Positions 10,489-22,400 of a stretch of DNA of 64,000 nucleotides are shown one piece after another. Numbering within the stretch: position 1 is the first letter of the stretch; each line of letters starts with the position of its first letter. The DNA is from Agelas oroides. Taxonomy: Eukaryota > Porifera > Demospongiae > Agelasida > Agelasidae. The stretch covers positions 4,617,178-4,681,177 of the forward strand of contig OX422203.1 in NCBI GenBank assembly GCA_949130485.1, written 5' to 3'. The translations under genes and the position numbers were made by a program. The notes beneath the pieces were generated by a model, which was not told the origin of the DNA, did not search any database, and saw nothing but the letters and a program-made list of their open reading frames with translations.

Positions 10489-13400
10489 CTGGAGGAAAGG
10501 AGGAGACACTGAGTATAGAGTGGTATCACACAATCAAAGGTACATGGCTTACACTAATAATTGAATGTCAGTATAATGACATTCTGTTTTCAGCAACTAT
10601 TCAATGATGACTTGAAAAAATTTAGGAAGAAACTCAGTAACACAACTAATACCTCAGCTGGAAACATGATTGCGAGCAGGAGGGCGAGGCAAATAATTGT
10701 GCTGTGTGGGGTCGAATCTTGTTTTTGACTGTAACGCTCAGGAATGCAATGTACAGCGGCGCATGTGTGTGATCACAAAGTAGAAATGGAGTCCGATGCA
10801 GAGAGGAGGAGATTAACCAGGCTATGAGTGCATTGACACCGCGAGCAGAGGATGATTCCCGGAGGCAGCAATGACGAGAGACTGAGACACCGATAGTATA
10901 GGCACAACCTCATTTGTACTTACATCGGTCAGCCTCTTGTCATTGCTACATGTCTCTGACAGTGTAGCTGCACCTTGTATCATGGTTAATCTATGAGTGC
11001 AGCGACCTGTTGAGCAGAACGTGATTCCTGGAGGCAGCAACGACAAGAGGCTGACCGTCATAGACACACGTAGCTGTTACATATGCAAAGTAGCTCACAA
11101 TACCTCGCTTCCCGCGAGGCTCTCCTGCTTGCAATCATGTATGCCCTAGTATATCACAGAATGAAGATCTTAAGGAAGTAAAAGCGCAAAGCTACTGCCT
11201 GTCAAGCTGAACAAAGCATGGTGGAGATAGTCCCCAGCCGGAGCAGCATGAGCTTGAAAGGTGAATGCTGTTCTGTCTGGGGAATGTAACTTATTTCTTG
11301 GATGTTACCCCCAGCAACTTTGCTGCCATATTTATTATTACCTCCACCCATTCCACTTTGTGTTGTTAAAGTTCAAAGATTTGGTTGCTAAGCAACATCC
11401 GACAAGTGTTCTTGGGTTTCTGTGCACAGTACACATCCAGGGCTCACCTTACTGAGTGGCCTACGACCACCATGCATATGTTTCCTCAGTTCCTCACATA
11501 CTGCATGGTGGCCCTGCACCTCTGCCACTTGATCAGCAGTCACACCATCCTGGGTAGGTATGTGTATGGTTAAGTGTGTGTATGAGTGTGTATGTTGAAA
11601 GGAGGGGAGACTTGTATCACAGGTTTAGTATATGGATATAAATGCGAAAAGCAAACTACTGAAACACACACCTCTCCAAACTATACTTAGTACCACATGT
11701 GGTCTCAACCCAGGCTCCTCCCTCTCACAAGTACACAGTTGGATCAATTAAGTGAGCAAGACAGGAGAGAGAGGAGGGAACCTGTGTTTACTGTTCTGTA
11801 GTAACTTCCTCAGAGACAGTCTGGGAATGAGGCTGTACTCCAGTTAATACCTTGTCTTTGATGCTGAGGTTTGCTCCACCCTGGATCAGGAGCTTCACCA
11901 CTTCAAGGTCACCCTCCTCCGCTCCATAAAACACAGCACTCCTACCTGCAGTCTGGAGAGACATGTAAACATACTATAGTGATACAATCTGTGGGTAGCC
12001 ACTACTATGAGCTGCAATGATATGCAATGCTCATTAAGGTTATAGTATAAACATAGTCTACACAGAGAGCTACGTAGGTTTGTTCACCTTCTCCTGGTGG
12101 TTCACATCTGCCCCAGCAGCCAGTAGTGCCTTCACAGTCCCAGTTTCATCATGCTTGAGGAAGTAAATTTGAGGTTTGACTGCATGAATGAGGGCTGTCA
12201 GTCCATCCTATGGAAGAACAGAATAACCAGAAAACGTCTATTGCAAACATGTATGTACAAGTCCAATTGAATTCAGAATATCTATGACAGTCCATAATGT
12301 GTGCATGCATGCCATTTTACCCAACAGTTCTGCATTAGAACCTGAACAACAAGCAAGACACACAGACTGACATAATTCAGAATAGTGGCTTGGTTCATGA
12401 CAGAACACAGACCAAACAGTACAAATCCAACATGGGTAAGGATGGATATGGAAAACAATGTGCAATGGAGAATGGGCCAGGTGTAGGAAAGTGGGAATAA
12501 CTTTACATATACATAAGCACAAGTACATTATATCATCTTATTAGCATAAACTGAACATTTGTTGCTCATAAGAAAGTGAACTACTGTTAAATGTGATTTA
12601 GGTTACTAAATATTTGTTGTTGTGTCTCACCTCGTCCTGCAGGTCCACCTGGGCCCCACTGGAGAGGAGCAACTGTACCACATCAGTATGTCCACTGCCA
12701 CTGGCCCACATGAGGGCAGTCTCGCCATCCTGAGGAACAGAATGAGACAAAACAGTCAATATCACATGTGATGAACATGGAACAAGGAAACAATGGAAAA
12801 GTGCACAGTTGCTGTAAGGTACTCATGATCTGAGGCAAATGATACCAGTATCAATCTTGCCTGCTAGTCTACATGTACATGCAGGAGCATTAGAGTGGAA
12901 ACATCCAATGCATGTTCCTAATTACTACTGTCTAAATGAAGTGAACCAGACACGATGGCCTGAGGGAATTGAAGGTGTATGCTTCTTATTATCATGAACA
13001 ATATCCAGTGTTTAGCACCTAATGTACGACTAAACACAATAATAATGGCTGATGTAAACGAACTGTATTCTTTCCAATAACATTGGTCCACCTTGCTCAC
13101 ACGCATCCCACAAGGGGAATCATCTTCCTAGTGACAAGATAATGGGATTTCTTCTTGCTTGTTAGAATGTGGCCTCAAGAATGCAACTAACATTCAATGT
13201 AACCTGTTACCATGGCAACACATAAGAATTGTGCTCATCTATCTTTGGTAAAGCAAATTACATATTCCATGGTGGTCTTACATACTAGTTGGTTCCTCCA
13301 TATTACATCTTTTCAATAGAGGTGACTGTTTACATATCGGGCAGCCCTAATAATATGTCCTGATTAACCAAGGTGTCCTTAACTCAGGAGTGTCCTTTAA

Positions 13401-16400
13401 CAAGAGTTCTACTGTAGTTGATGTGTCTCACCTTGTCCTGCAGGTCCACCTGCGCCCCACTGGAGAGGAGCAACTGTACCACATCAGTATCCCCACTGCC
13501 ACTGGCCAACATGAGGGCAGTCTCGCCACTCTGAGGAACAGAATGAGACAAAACAGTCAATATCACATGTGATGAACATGGAACAAGGAAACAATGGAAA
13601 AGTGTACAGTTGCTGTAAGGTACTCATGATCTGAGGCAAATGATACCAGTATCAATCTTGCCTGCTAGTCTACATGTACATGCAGGAGATTAGAGTGGAA
13701 ACATCCAATGCATGTTCCTAATTACTACTGTCTAAATGAAGTGAACCAGACACGATGGCCTGAGGGAATTGAAGGTGTATGCTTCTTATTATCATGAACA
13801 ACATGCAGTGTTTAGCACCTAATTTACAACTAAACACAATAATAATAGCTGCGTGTTCCTAATTACTACCGTCCAACTTTAGCAGTTGGGTTTGTACTTA
13901 ACTCAAGCTGCATTATGCATTATCTGAAATGGGCTGTTTGAAATGTTCAGAGGAATTATAGCTTGTCATGCAGCCCCGGGGCAGCGACTACAAACTATGG
14001 CCTTGGGCATTCTGCACACATGATAAGTCTGGCCTCCTGCAATCCAGTGTGGGGCTAGCTCAGGCTCACCCTAAAAACAACTTGTTGTAGGCTAGACTAG
14101 TTATCTGAGGCAATCAGCCTAATTTAGATGCAGGTCCATTAGGAGCCAGAGAATGGAAATAGGCTGAAATTACTGGCACCACTGGAAATCACTGACATTA
14201 ATACTAAGAGAAACATGTCTCTGGCAAGTGCACACCTTACACACTTGAGCAGAACCATATATTCTGGAGATGTGGTTCTTGGGCATTTGGTCACTGTTAG
14301 GGATAGTGCTACACAGTAGTAATGGTAGCACAAGAGGCAGGCAGTAACATGCTCCTAGTTTACCTGCACTACAGCCCACAAGCTGCAACCCATATTCAGA
14401 ATGTCGGTACACATTTCTCAATATCCCAGATACACCACTGTTGTGATTCTAAATTCCTAACAGAGACGACATACCTCATCTTGCATGTCCACAGCTGCCT
14501 GGGCCCTAAGCAGTTCCTTGACAACATCCAAGCAGCCACCTTTACTGGCCCACATCAGAGCAGTCATTCCTCTCCACTGCACATGGGAGACAGGAAAATC
14601 TGACAGACTTGTCACAACCAAAATTACAAGTTATCACCACCTGCCATAGAGAACAATGGAGCAACAGCTGAAATTCTATACTGCAAGAGACAGTAGGCTC
14701 AACCTATGACATTCTTCATGTAGTAGAGAGATGATATTTTGTCACATTGTGTTGGAGGTTTTGGAAGTGGATGCACCAGACAAAGAACAGTCAGTACTGG
14801 TAGTTAGAGCACCCCTTGGTGAGTCAGTAGTTCAACTATAAATTAATACGAATTTTTGAAAACTACATTAGTTCCAGCTGATCACAGATTTGGGGTAACT
14901 GCTTTGAAATAAGCACATGTACATGGCTGTGTGTTAGTAAGACATAATGTGCTTGATCTAACAGTGACACTCTCTCACTGACCTGGCCTCTGCTGTTCAC
15001 CTCCACCCCAGTACTGAGGAGGAAGACCACATCCTCCAGACAGCCTTCCCGACTTGCCCACACCAGTCCCTCTGACAGCTCATCTACATGCTGGTAGAGA
15101 AATCAAAAAGTATAATTGCATGAGAATACATCTGTACAGAAGCAAGAACAATTTTTGTTTGAGGCAGTGTTGTACTGTTGACAAAATTGAGAGTTATGTA
15201 CTTGTGATTTTACCTTGAGCCATCAGCTTTTTTCATGAACCATAATAGCAAAAACAATCATGTTCGGTATCACTGCAGGGTCTCCTCCCCACACAGACAG
15301 AGCCTAGATATTCCCTAGTCATGGGTGGTTGGCTACATTACCATAGGTAGCACATTGCCTCAGTACAAGCTTCACTTTCTTCAAGGCACGTCATAATCAC
15401 AGTCAATTATTGGTAGTCAGTTGACATAGCTAGTGAATCAAATGTGAAAGGTCCAACATCAGCCACCATGCTGAGCTACACCCACTACTTACTACCATGG
15501 CATGTGTACAATATCCACTTCTATGAGGAAGTTAAGTACTTGACTTGCTCTACATCCTGGTAATTAGGTAGTTGGGGCGAGCCTGGGTGAGCCCCACACT
15601 AGTGAGACTGCATTGGCAAAGTGTGTTTGTAGGCCTATGCTTGTTTGCTTGCTTGCGGCCATATACCGTAAATTTTAAATGAGCACATTCAAATATTTCA
15701 CAAAGATCGATCTTGTGCACGAAGCATGTTACTGCCAGAGTGCAGCGTCGCTGACCCGGAGCGTGGCAACTTACTTTTGTGCTTCTACCGACCATCAACA
15801 GCAGGCCACTCACAGGCGGTACAAATATGGACAACAGTTGAGGTCGCTTGAGGTCAGTAGAGCCAGTCATGCATGGCATGAACGGCACTCAGAGATGCCA
15901 GAAATCCAGCTCATGATTTCATCGTAAAGCTTAGTCCATGCATGTGTAGCTACATTAGCTGCCCTGGCTGGAGACATATGTGATACTTGGCTATCTCAGG
16001 TGAGGACTTAGCTACTTGTGCGTTTTGAAATTTGGCTATAGTGACAAATCCTGCTATATGCCATGACAAGTTAGTAAACCAGCATGCAAAAACACTTTCA
16101 AAGCCCCCTGTGAATGGTAAATGCATGTAGGAGGATGATTGACTTGATGTATGACATAATATCCTGTAGTGTATCAGCTTGCTCAGGCTCGCCCCCACAA
16201 TGTTCTACATTTTCTAGTAATTAGTACACAGGTAGTGGTGCATTTGAATCACCAACACAGTGAGCTATGTACGTACATGGGCCAGTACCTATCCAAACAA
16301 CATACAATCATACCTGATTGATCACTTTAAAGTATTGAATCGAAGAATCAAAAATGTAATGTTGACGCTTGTACTCCTTCAGATCCTCACCATCAATGGT

Positions 16401-17548
16401 GACCTCCTCAATACAGTGGTGCTGTAGGAACTCTGAGTTCATAGCGGCAGCTAAGAAATCAATGGCATGACTCGGAACACTCCACAACAGGTATATGCTA
16501 CCCGGAACTCCCTCCGTGAGATAGAGAGCATAGCAGGCAAGAGATGAACTATGTACCATCGACATGCGATAAACCTCTGCATCTTCCAGTGTGCGATCTT
16601 TCCAGTCTGGACTCAATTTTGTCTTCAGAGCTACAAATTCTGGAGGAATTTTTTGATTCCCTGGGCATGTTTTGACAAAGTCAGTGATCTTTGTTCGTGA
16701 ACGAAATGCTTGCAGAGCTGTGGTGTAAGTGCTCAATTGTTTCTGCAGCTCTTCATCTCCAAACTTGCTGATGGTGTGAGCCAGGAGGCTGCAGTTTAAG
16801 AAGTTCCAGTATCTGTTTAATATGCTGAAGATCTCCTCAACGGTGGTTGCTCTGGCAATTTCAGAAGAATGGTGCTTAAGGAAGTAATCGTGCTGATACT
16901 TCAGTGAGGTTGGGAGGACAGCAACTGAAATTCGAAATTCAACAAAAAAGTCAGATGAAAGTGCTTGCCGTTTGCTGAAGAACACACCAGCTTTTCCCAC
17001 CAGGTCATCATACATGGCCTCAAGTGCAGCAATTTCTAACTGTACCTTCCTCACCCCCTCTGTACTCGTTTCTTCTGTTTGTTCAGTGGGCGGGGCTAAG
17101 GATGAATCTGGATCTATTGCAGTGACATTCTCACACTGAGTGGTCAGAGTTTGGTCAGTGGGCGGGGCTGAGGATGGGTCTGCTGTATGGACATTTTCAG
17201 GCTCAGCTGTCACCAGTAGGGGAGCATCTTCTGACTGGGTGCTGGGAGGCATTTGGTACTTCCTTTTAATTTCTTCTGCAACACGGTTTAGCTTCATTTC
17301 AGAAAGGGCGGTGAGTAGCTTTGTCCACGATGCTTTCGTGTCACTGTCAAGCCATAATTGAAGCATTTCATACTTGCGTTCTTCAACTGTAGAGTGAAGT
17401 TTGGCAAGTTTCTTTAGTTCATGGTAGTCAATTTCCAACCGGATTCCTAATCCCTGCCAGTCATCAACTTCATGCAGTGCATTTGTCAGATTTTTCAGTG
17501 ACAAAGAAGCCCAAGACATCTTTATAGTGCTTTCATAGATATCAGGCA
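10330..17548 (-). CDS. Death-domain / ankyrin-repeat protein, nine exons
   Basis: Nine exons in one consistent reading frame: 17548-16314 (Death domain and helical region), 15090-14983, 14576-14475, 13530-13432, 12729-12631, 12207-12088, 11952-11851, 11549-11448 (seven ankyrin-type repeats, one per exon) and 10488-10330 (charged helical tail). All ankyrin exons are phase 0 and all junctions are GT-AG, giving about 710 residues in view. Death domains recruit partners by homotypic contact and ankyrin stacks bind proteins, so a cytoplasmic signalling or innate-immune adaptor is likely, by inference. The N-terminal order (Death domain first) is the reverse of vertebrate ANKDD1. The start may be MSWASLS within the first exon, or an ATG split across an upstream junction, since the exon opens TG CCT. 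The tail exon ends phase 0 at a donor, so at least one further 3' exon remains unidentified. Confidence 0.8.
10825..11066. repeat. imperfect direct repeat
   Basis: Two copies of about 70 bp (10825-10895 and 10994-11066) share GAGTGCA..GAC, then GAGCAGA, GATTCC, GGAGGCAGCAA and GAGACTGA-like blocks. They lie in the intron before the tail exon of the ankyrin gene. Confidence 0.6.
11448..11549 (-). CDS. ankyrin C-cap exon 7
   Basis: 34 codons, phase 0: DGVTADQVAEVQGHHAVC then EELRKHMHGG. The first helix is normal (T-A-x-x-x-A) and the second ends in a charged, arginine-rich segment, as expected for the last repeat of a stack. A plus-strand frame over the same bases is a shadow. Confidence 0.75.
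11851..11952 (-). CDS. ankyrin repeat exon 6
   Basis: 34 codons, phase 0: GRSAVFYGAEEGDLEVVK then LLIQGGANLSIKDK. A regular repeat. Confidence 0.8.
12088..12207 (-). CDS. ankyrin repeat exon 5 (with insertion)
   Basis: 40 codons, phase 0. DGLTALIHAV and VKALLAAGADVNHQEK form a good repeat, but the turn between the helices carries about seven extra residues (PQIYFLKHDE region). Confidence 0.75.
12631..12729 (-). CDS. ankyrin repeat exon 4
   Basis: 33 codons, phase 0: DGETALMWASGSGHTDVV then QLLLSSGAQVDLQDE. It differs from exon 3 at four residues (D/S, W/L, H/D, E/K), all at or near exposed or junction positions, so the two repeats may already bind slightly differently. Confidence 0.85.
13432..13530 (-). 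CDS. ankyrin repeat exon 3
   Basis: 33 codons, phase 0: SGETALMLASGSGDTDVV then QLLLSSGAQVDLQDK. Nearly identical to the next exon (12631-12729), including the flanking intron, as the result of a tandem duplication. Confidence 0.85.
14475..14576 (-). CDS. ankyrin repeat exon 2
   Basis: 34 codons, phase 0: MTALMWASKGGCLDVVKELL then A-x-V-D-M-Q-D. A canonical ankyrin repeat with T-A-L-M in place of T-P-L-H. Confidence 0.8.
14983..15090 (-). CDS. ankyrin repeat exon 1 (degenerate)
   Basis: 36 codons, phase 0. It reads LVWASREGCLEDVVFLL, matching the A-x-x-G-x-x-x-x-V-x-x-L-L core, and follows the Death-domain exon directly in phase. The usual TPLH is replaced by EGLVWA, so this is a capping-type repeat. 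Confidence 0.7.
15568..16216. mobile_element. possible hAT-type non-autonomous element
   Basis: Imperfect inverted ends GGGGCGAGCCTG..GAGC face each other (from 15574 and back from 16197). The 8-bp string GTAATTAG occurs at 15560-15567 and 16217-16224, as expected for a hAT target duplication, though the outermost bases are diverged. Interior blocks recur, more decayed, at 20795-21215. It sits in the intron after the Death-domain exon. Confidence 0.5.
16314..17548 (-). CDS. Death domain plus helical region exon
   Basis: This 1235-bp exon starts after ATTATTTTGCAG and ends AATCAG|GTATGA. Counting from MSWASLS, residues 8-90 are a Death domain: six predicted helices with LHEVDDWQGLGIRLEI, the Y-x-x-L-x-x-L turn, then MLQLWLDSD, a central WTKLLTAL and a closing VAEEIKRKY. 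Residues 91-150 are a low-complexity linker with two near-identical PPTDQT/PPTEQT blocks. Residues 150-400 are a helical region including YWNFLNCSLLAHTISKFG, a pattern I have seen next to Death domains in other invertebrate proteins but cannot name. Near its end, SIYLLWSVPSHAIDF could be a buried strand-helix pair. A Harbinger-type MITE lies only 66 bp upstream (17615), close to the promoter or first intron. Confidence 0.8.
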
Positions 17549-17614
17549 CTGCAAAATAATGGAGTATGTAGTCATGTTTGCATAACACATAACACATGTA
17601 GTGTGGACCTTTTA

Positions 17615-17929
17615 TGCACCTATCAATGTTATGCCCTACTACTCCCCCTGTACAGGCTACAAGTGGGTCAAGGTGGGGATTTGACTAATCTAAATATCCA
17701 ATATACGGGGCATACCCTAAAATCAATCCCCTTGCAGAAGGTGGGGAATTACTGGGAATTTGACACACACAGTGTAACTGTGCAGTATATGGAAATCATT
17801 GCCATATTCAAGACGTCTTCAGAGGTCATCAAATGCCCAACTATAGGGCAGCCTCTTTTGGTCAAAGCCCCTATTATGCCCGCCATATGCCCGTACAGGG
17901 GGTAGTGGGGCATAACATTGATAGGCACA
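17615..17929. mobile_element. Harbinger-type MITE, copy 1
   Basis: 315 bp with inverted ends TGCACCTATCAATGTTATGC and a 3-bp target duplication TTA (17612-17614 and 17930-17932). A T-W-A 3-bp duplication is the mark of the PIF/Harbinger superfamily. No coding capacity. It is the reverse-oriented relative of copy 2 at 19591. Confidence 0.85.
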
Positions 17930-18072
17930 TTATGCTCTTGAAAATGATCAAAGGGAGTTTCAGTTCCAACCCTTAGACAGGTCTATAAGGATAGGTACAG
18001 AAACCAAGGAAGCTGGTGGCTATCTCTCTCAGCTATAGGTGAGGTATAGCATCTTGGCTTTCTGTTAGCCTC

Positions 18073-18140
18073 GTTCCCTGGCCTCCCCCGTTTTTGTTCT
18101 TCGGTTTGTGTTCGGGGAGGTCTGGGAACATTCTATAACA
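18073..18140. repeat. small foldback
   Basis: GTTCCCTGGCCTCCCC and GGGGAGGTCTGGGAAC form a hairpin with a short T-rich loop. It carries the AGCCTCGTTCCC terminal motif shared with other elements in the window. Confidence 0.55.
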
Positions 18141-19477
18141 AGTGCCACTGCCCGAAGAGATACTTTACGAACTTAAAAGAGCAGTGCTATACCAGAGTGT
18201 AATAGATGCACTCTATCCCACCAAGGGTCAGTGGAGTAGCCAGAAATTTTTAAAGAAGGTTTGTAGAGCTTCCTTCATTCACATAGCATGCAGCAAAATT
18301 TTTGCCCTCTTGTAATTTCACTGGATTCAGGAAGCTCTGTCATTGCTTTTCAGCTTTCCAGCGTACTCAAGCTCAATCCTAATGCAGACCCTCTGGAGAG
18401 ACATTAGCTAGTGCTGTGTGTGTAACATTTGTGTGTATCTAACTTGCTATCCACAACTACAGAACAGGATCACAATCTATACACCACTAAAACCCGATGA
18501 CAACTACAGTACCACTGCAAACTCCAGTAATTCTGATTCTTGCGAGAACTTTTTGTGCCTTCGCTGAAGGGGGGCCAGTTCTGGAAACCCTCCTGCTACA
18601 CAACTCATACTTAGAATTTCCTGTAGTTACTAAATGTTTATTTTATCTAAAATTCCCACTGCATAGGTTTAGTTACATATACTTAAATAGAGGAATTTGG
18701 AGTTCAACAGTCTTACAAGCCACACCCTTCACAGAAAGAGGAACGATCTGGCCTCATACCAAATGTAAATGGGCACAATTTGACCTGAACAACACAACTT
18801 GGGGTCAGTTTGGGTAACATGCATGACATCACATGGACACGAGTGGGTGAAGCACACTGTTAAAGTGTATAATTTCAGGACTCACAACTCAAGCATTGGT
18901 GACAGTATGTTAGACTATGCATACTATGCAGTAGTTATACCAGCCCAAACACAACCCCTAATCCATATATAGCACACAGAGGCAGTGCAATGCTGGTAGA
19001 TTGAGAATCAGAAGGGGGTGTGGCTCACCATACTGGAAATGGGGTACACGGAGTCATAGATAGGCTCTATTATCTATGATGCAGATGACCATCACAAACA
19101 GGGTAAATTAGGGGTATTGAAAGGCTAGCAAAAAGAGGTATAAAGCCTTAGAAACGTAGTAAGAAACTCGGGGAATCAATGAAGGACCAGCCTAGGTTGT
19201 CCACAGACTAACCGTGGTTGTTGAACGATGAAAAGACGCTCGAGGCGAGAGTGAAACACGGCAGATCAAGGAGGGTTGCTCACACACAGTCTCATTCCCA
19301 GACGTCACGCCCCCAAACTATAGGCGGTCACAGAGGGGCGTGTCTGTAACGCGGTTCCTGGCTAGTCTCGTGCCCAGACCCCGCCTTATGGTTACGCCTT
19401 CTTCCGTTGCACATGGCAGTAGTGATACTTACGTGTATGTGCGCTAGTGTCTGGCTCCTGCCAGATGATGGCTTAGT
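18141..19477. other. no gene recognised
   Basis: Includes a 106-codon plus frame at 18497-18817 without splice sites or domain signal, and a CpG-richer stretch at 19180-19400 that could be the promoter of the small plus-strand gene starting at 19478. Confidence 0.35.
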
Positions 19478-22400
19478 ATGTTGATAACTGACAGCGACAT
19501 GTTTCCAGCAGCCTCCCAAGCAGTTATTCGTCTTCTGGTGCACTTCAGAAAAAAGAAGTTTATGGTGAGTTCAGACGAAAGGCTGGATAATGCGCCTATC
19601 AATATTATGCCCCACTACCCCCCGTACGGGCAGATGGCGGGCAATATAGGGGCTTTGACCGAAGGAGGCTGCCCCTATAGTCGGGCATTTGATTACCTCT
19701 GAAGACATCTTGAATACGGCAATGGTCTCCGTATACTGCACAGTTACACTGTGTGTGTCAAATCCCCAGTAATCCCCCACCTTCTGCAAGGGGATTTGAT
19801 TATAGGGTATGTCCCGCATATTGGGGCAATTGATATTTAAATTAGTCAAATCCCCACCTTGCCCCACTATAGCCCGTACAGGGGGTAGTGGGGCGTAATA
19901 TTGATAGGCGCATAATGTGCATATGGTTGGCTATAAATAGAGCATTCAATTCAAAGTCAGTGAAACGCATCTTATTAAAAAGAAAGCCCAGGTCTTGTGA
20001 TGTAAGTAAAGTAAAATGGTGCTATTTAGTATTCTGATAGCAGGGTAATTCTGACAATGACGTTAATTCCACCGTAGTTATTGTGGAGTTGATAGCAAAA
20101 ACTATTGTTGAAGGTTGTCAGGCCTGCTACATGCACAGCAGTTTTCAGCTTTTTACCTTTGTTATGCTTCAGCTATCCAGTATTAGAAGTTCCCCAGCGC
20201 TGTCAGAATAGCCCCCCTTTACTTTACTGTGCTCTGTGTGATATGGGCTTAGCCACTGAAAACAAGTGAAAGGTTCAACTGCCATTACTCTAAAGAGTGC
20301 CCACCCCCTACTTTTGGTCCTATTGAGTCAAAGCTTACTCTAAAGAGTGCCCACCCTGGAGTGATGACACCGTGAACGGGGTGTATAAAGTGAGCGTGGC
20401 TGTGTCGGTTTATGCAAGGCCACCTTGTGTAAAGAAACTTTCCTTAACATAGCACTTCAGGCTTTGCTTCTCAAAGCTCCACGAGTGGACTTCATAATTT
20501 GGCCATGGGAAGCTGTTGTTGTTTAGAGTGTTGCATGCTGTCAGGACTTGAACTTTGAATGCACATGGCTCGGATGCACATTGTTGTTCGACAAGTTATT
20601 TGCTGTGAACTGATTTGAGGACATTGAGTCGCTGTAAACGTAACATGAGTGGTCTTTCGTGGTTAAATGTAGAAACACTTGAAAAAGTGTCCACCCCCCT
20701 TTTTGGCAAACTTATAAGGTGTTTGACCCATGAGTGTTAATTCTTTCACAAGAAGTGAATGTGGTTACCAGCTCCAGTCATTGAGGAAATTTAAGCCACT
20801 AATGGGACTGCATTGTGTGCGTGTGTGTTTGCTTGCTTACTTGTGTTGACTTACCGTAAATTTAAAGGAGTACATTCAAACATTTCATAAATGTCCATGT
20901 GTACTTCAGCTCCAAGGATGAGAATATAAGTGAAGGGCTACTACTAGTCTTGTATGGCCAGATGTAGCAAGAGTAAAGGGCTATTGTCTAACTGTAGCAT
21001 CGAAAATGAGACAAGCTTCTCAACTGTGGCCCATTACTGACAAGGCAGGCTGCATGCTCATGCACAGATGGCAGAAATTATGTACAGTGATTGAGGTTGC
21101 TTCTGGTAAAGTCCATTCATGAGAGCTCATATACAGCAGAGGTTTAGCTCATGATTTGAGTTTGAAGTTTAGTCCATGCTGTGTAGTCATAGTAGCTGCT
21201 CTTGCTGGATAAATGGCTTCACTGTGTGCCATATTTTCCAAGGAAGATTTTAGTTGCATATATGATTTTCTTGAGAGCATACTCTGAAGCTAGCCTCGTT
21301 CACACTCGGGGAGAGCCTGGGAATGAGGCTGCTCTGCAGCTATCACCCAAAGTTCAGGCTCATCCCAGCATGCCTGTATCTACCAATGAGAAATGCAGGG
21401 CAAGAGTTTATCATCTCCCTGATCAGTGTCACACACCACATTGTATTGTATCCTTGTGAACACAATGGACAAGGACATGTCTACAGGTCAGCTGTTGGTT
21501 GTCAGCTGCCTATGTTCCAGTGTTTACAGGCCAAAGGGCACAAATAGTCTCTCATGACCACGCCCCTCATCTTGAATGTAGTGACTGTCAGTACCAAACA
21601 CTTGTACCACTGTCAACTAAGTGTTTTGGTTAAGTTCAATGTTCACTGGGTTCTATATTAGGAGTGCAGAAGTTCAAATAGTTCAAGTGGCCGATAAAGA
21701 TATGTTAGTTTAGGGGGTGGACACAAAGGGCACATTGTTGATTTTGGGGCAGATGCAGAGGGCACATTAGAGCCCCCAAAGGGCACAGTGCCCTTTGGAA
21801 AAGGCCTAGCAAGAACCCTGCTATGTTCATGTCCAACTGTTGTCTACAGGTGGTTGTTGCAGGTGATGCTACATTCCAAGATGTGAAGACTGAAATTGCA
21901 AGAGTATACCAGGGAATATCATCAGCTAGTCTGGATGAGAGGTATGCCAGAACTTTCTGTCATGTCTGGGATGTTACCATGTTGTAAGCATGAGTCATCA
22001 GTGAACCACACCTCCCTGCTAAGGACAGGCCTAGCTGTTACATGCTGGTAGTTGCCCTTTGTCCAGATCTCATCAGCGATGCTGGGGTGACTGGGAGATG
22101 GGAACTGCTATTTTAGTCTGGTAGCTGCATGTAGGTGGTGTTCTGGATAGGTAGCCCCTCAACTGCCAACAGCCAGTTGTCATGATCACACACATGGGCC
22201 TTAAAGCTATCACTGGTTGGATATCAAGTGCACCTTGTCATTAGGTGCATATTATTTATTAGGCACATGCATAATTTATTAAGTGCATGTGCATTAAATA
22301 GAGTGCACAATAGTCAGCGAGAAATCGAGTGAAAGATAACACAGCACACATGATGGTCATCCTGAAGTCAAAGGGGAACAAGAGGAACACGGGTTTTTCT

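Larger units (their letters stand above)
12621..13851 (-). repeat. tandem exon-plus-intron duplication
   Basis: About 430 bp (12621-13051) is repeated at 13422-13851 with a spacing of 801 bp. Each unit holds one ankyrin exon plus its upstream intron sequence. By eye only about a dozen differences separate the copies, so the duplication is recent. The 370 bp between them is unique. Confidence 0.9.

Noticed and set aside
18497-18817. 106-codon plus frame
   Set aside because: No splice sites, domain or homologous copy in the window.
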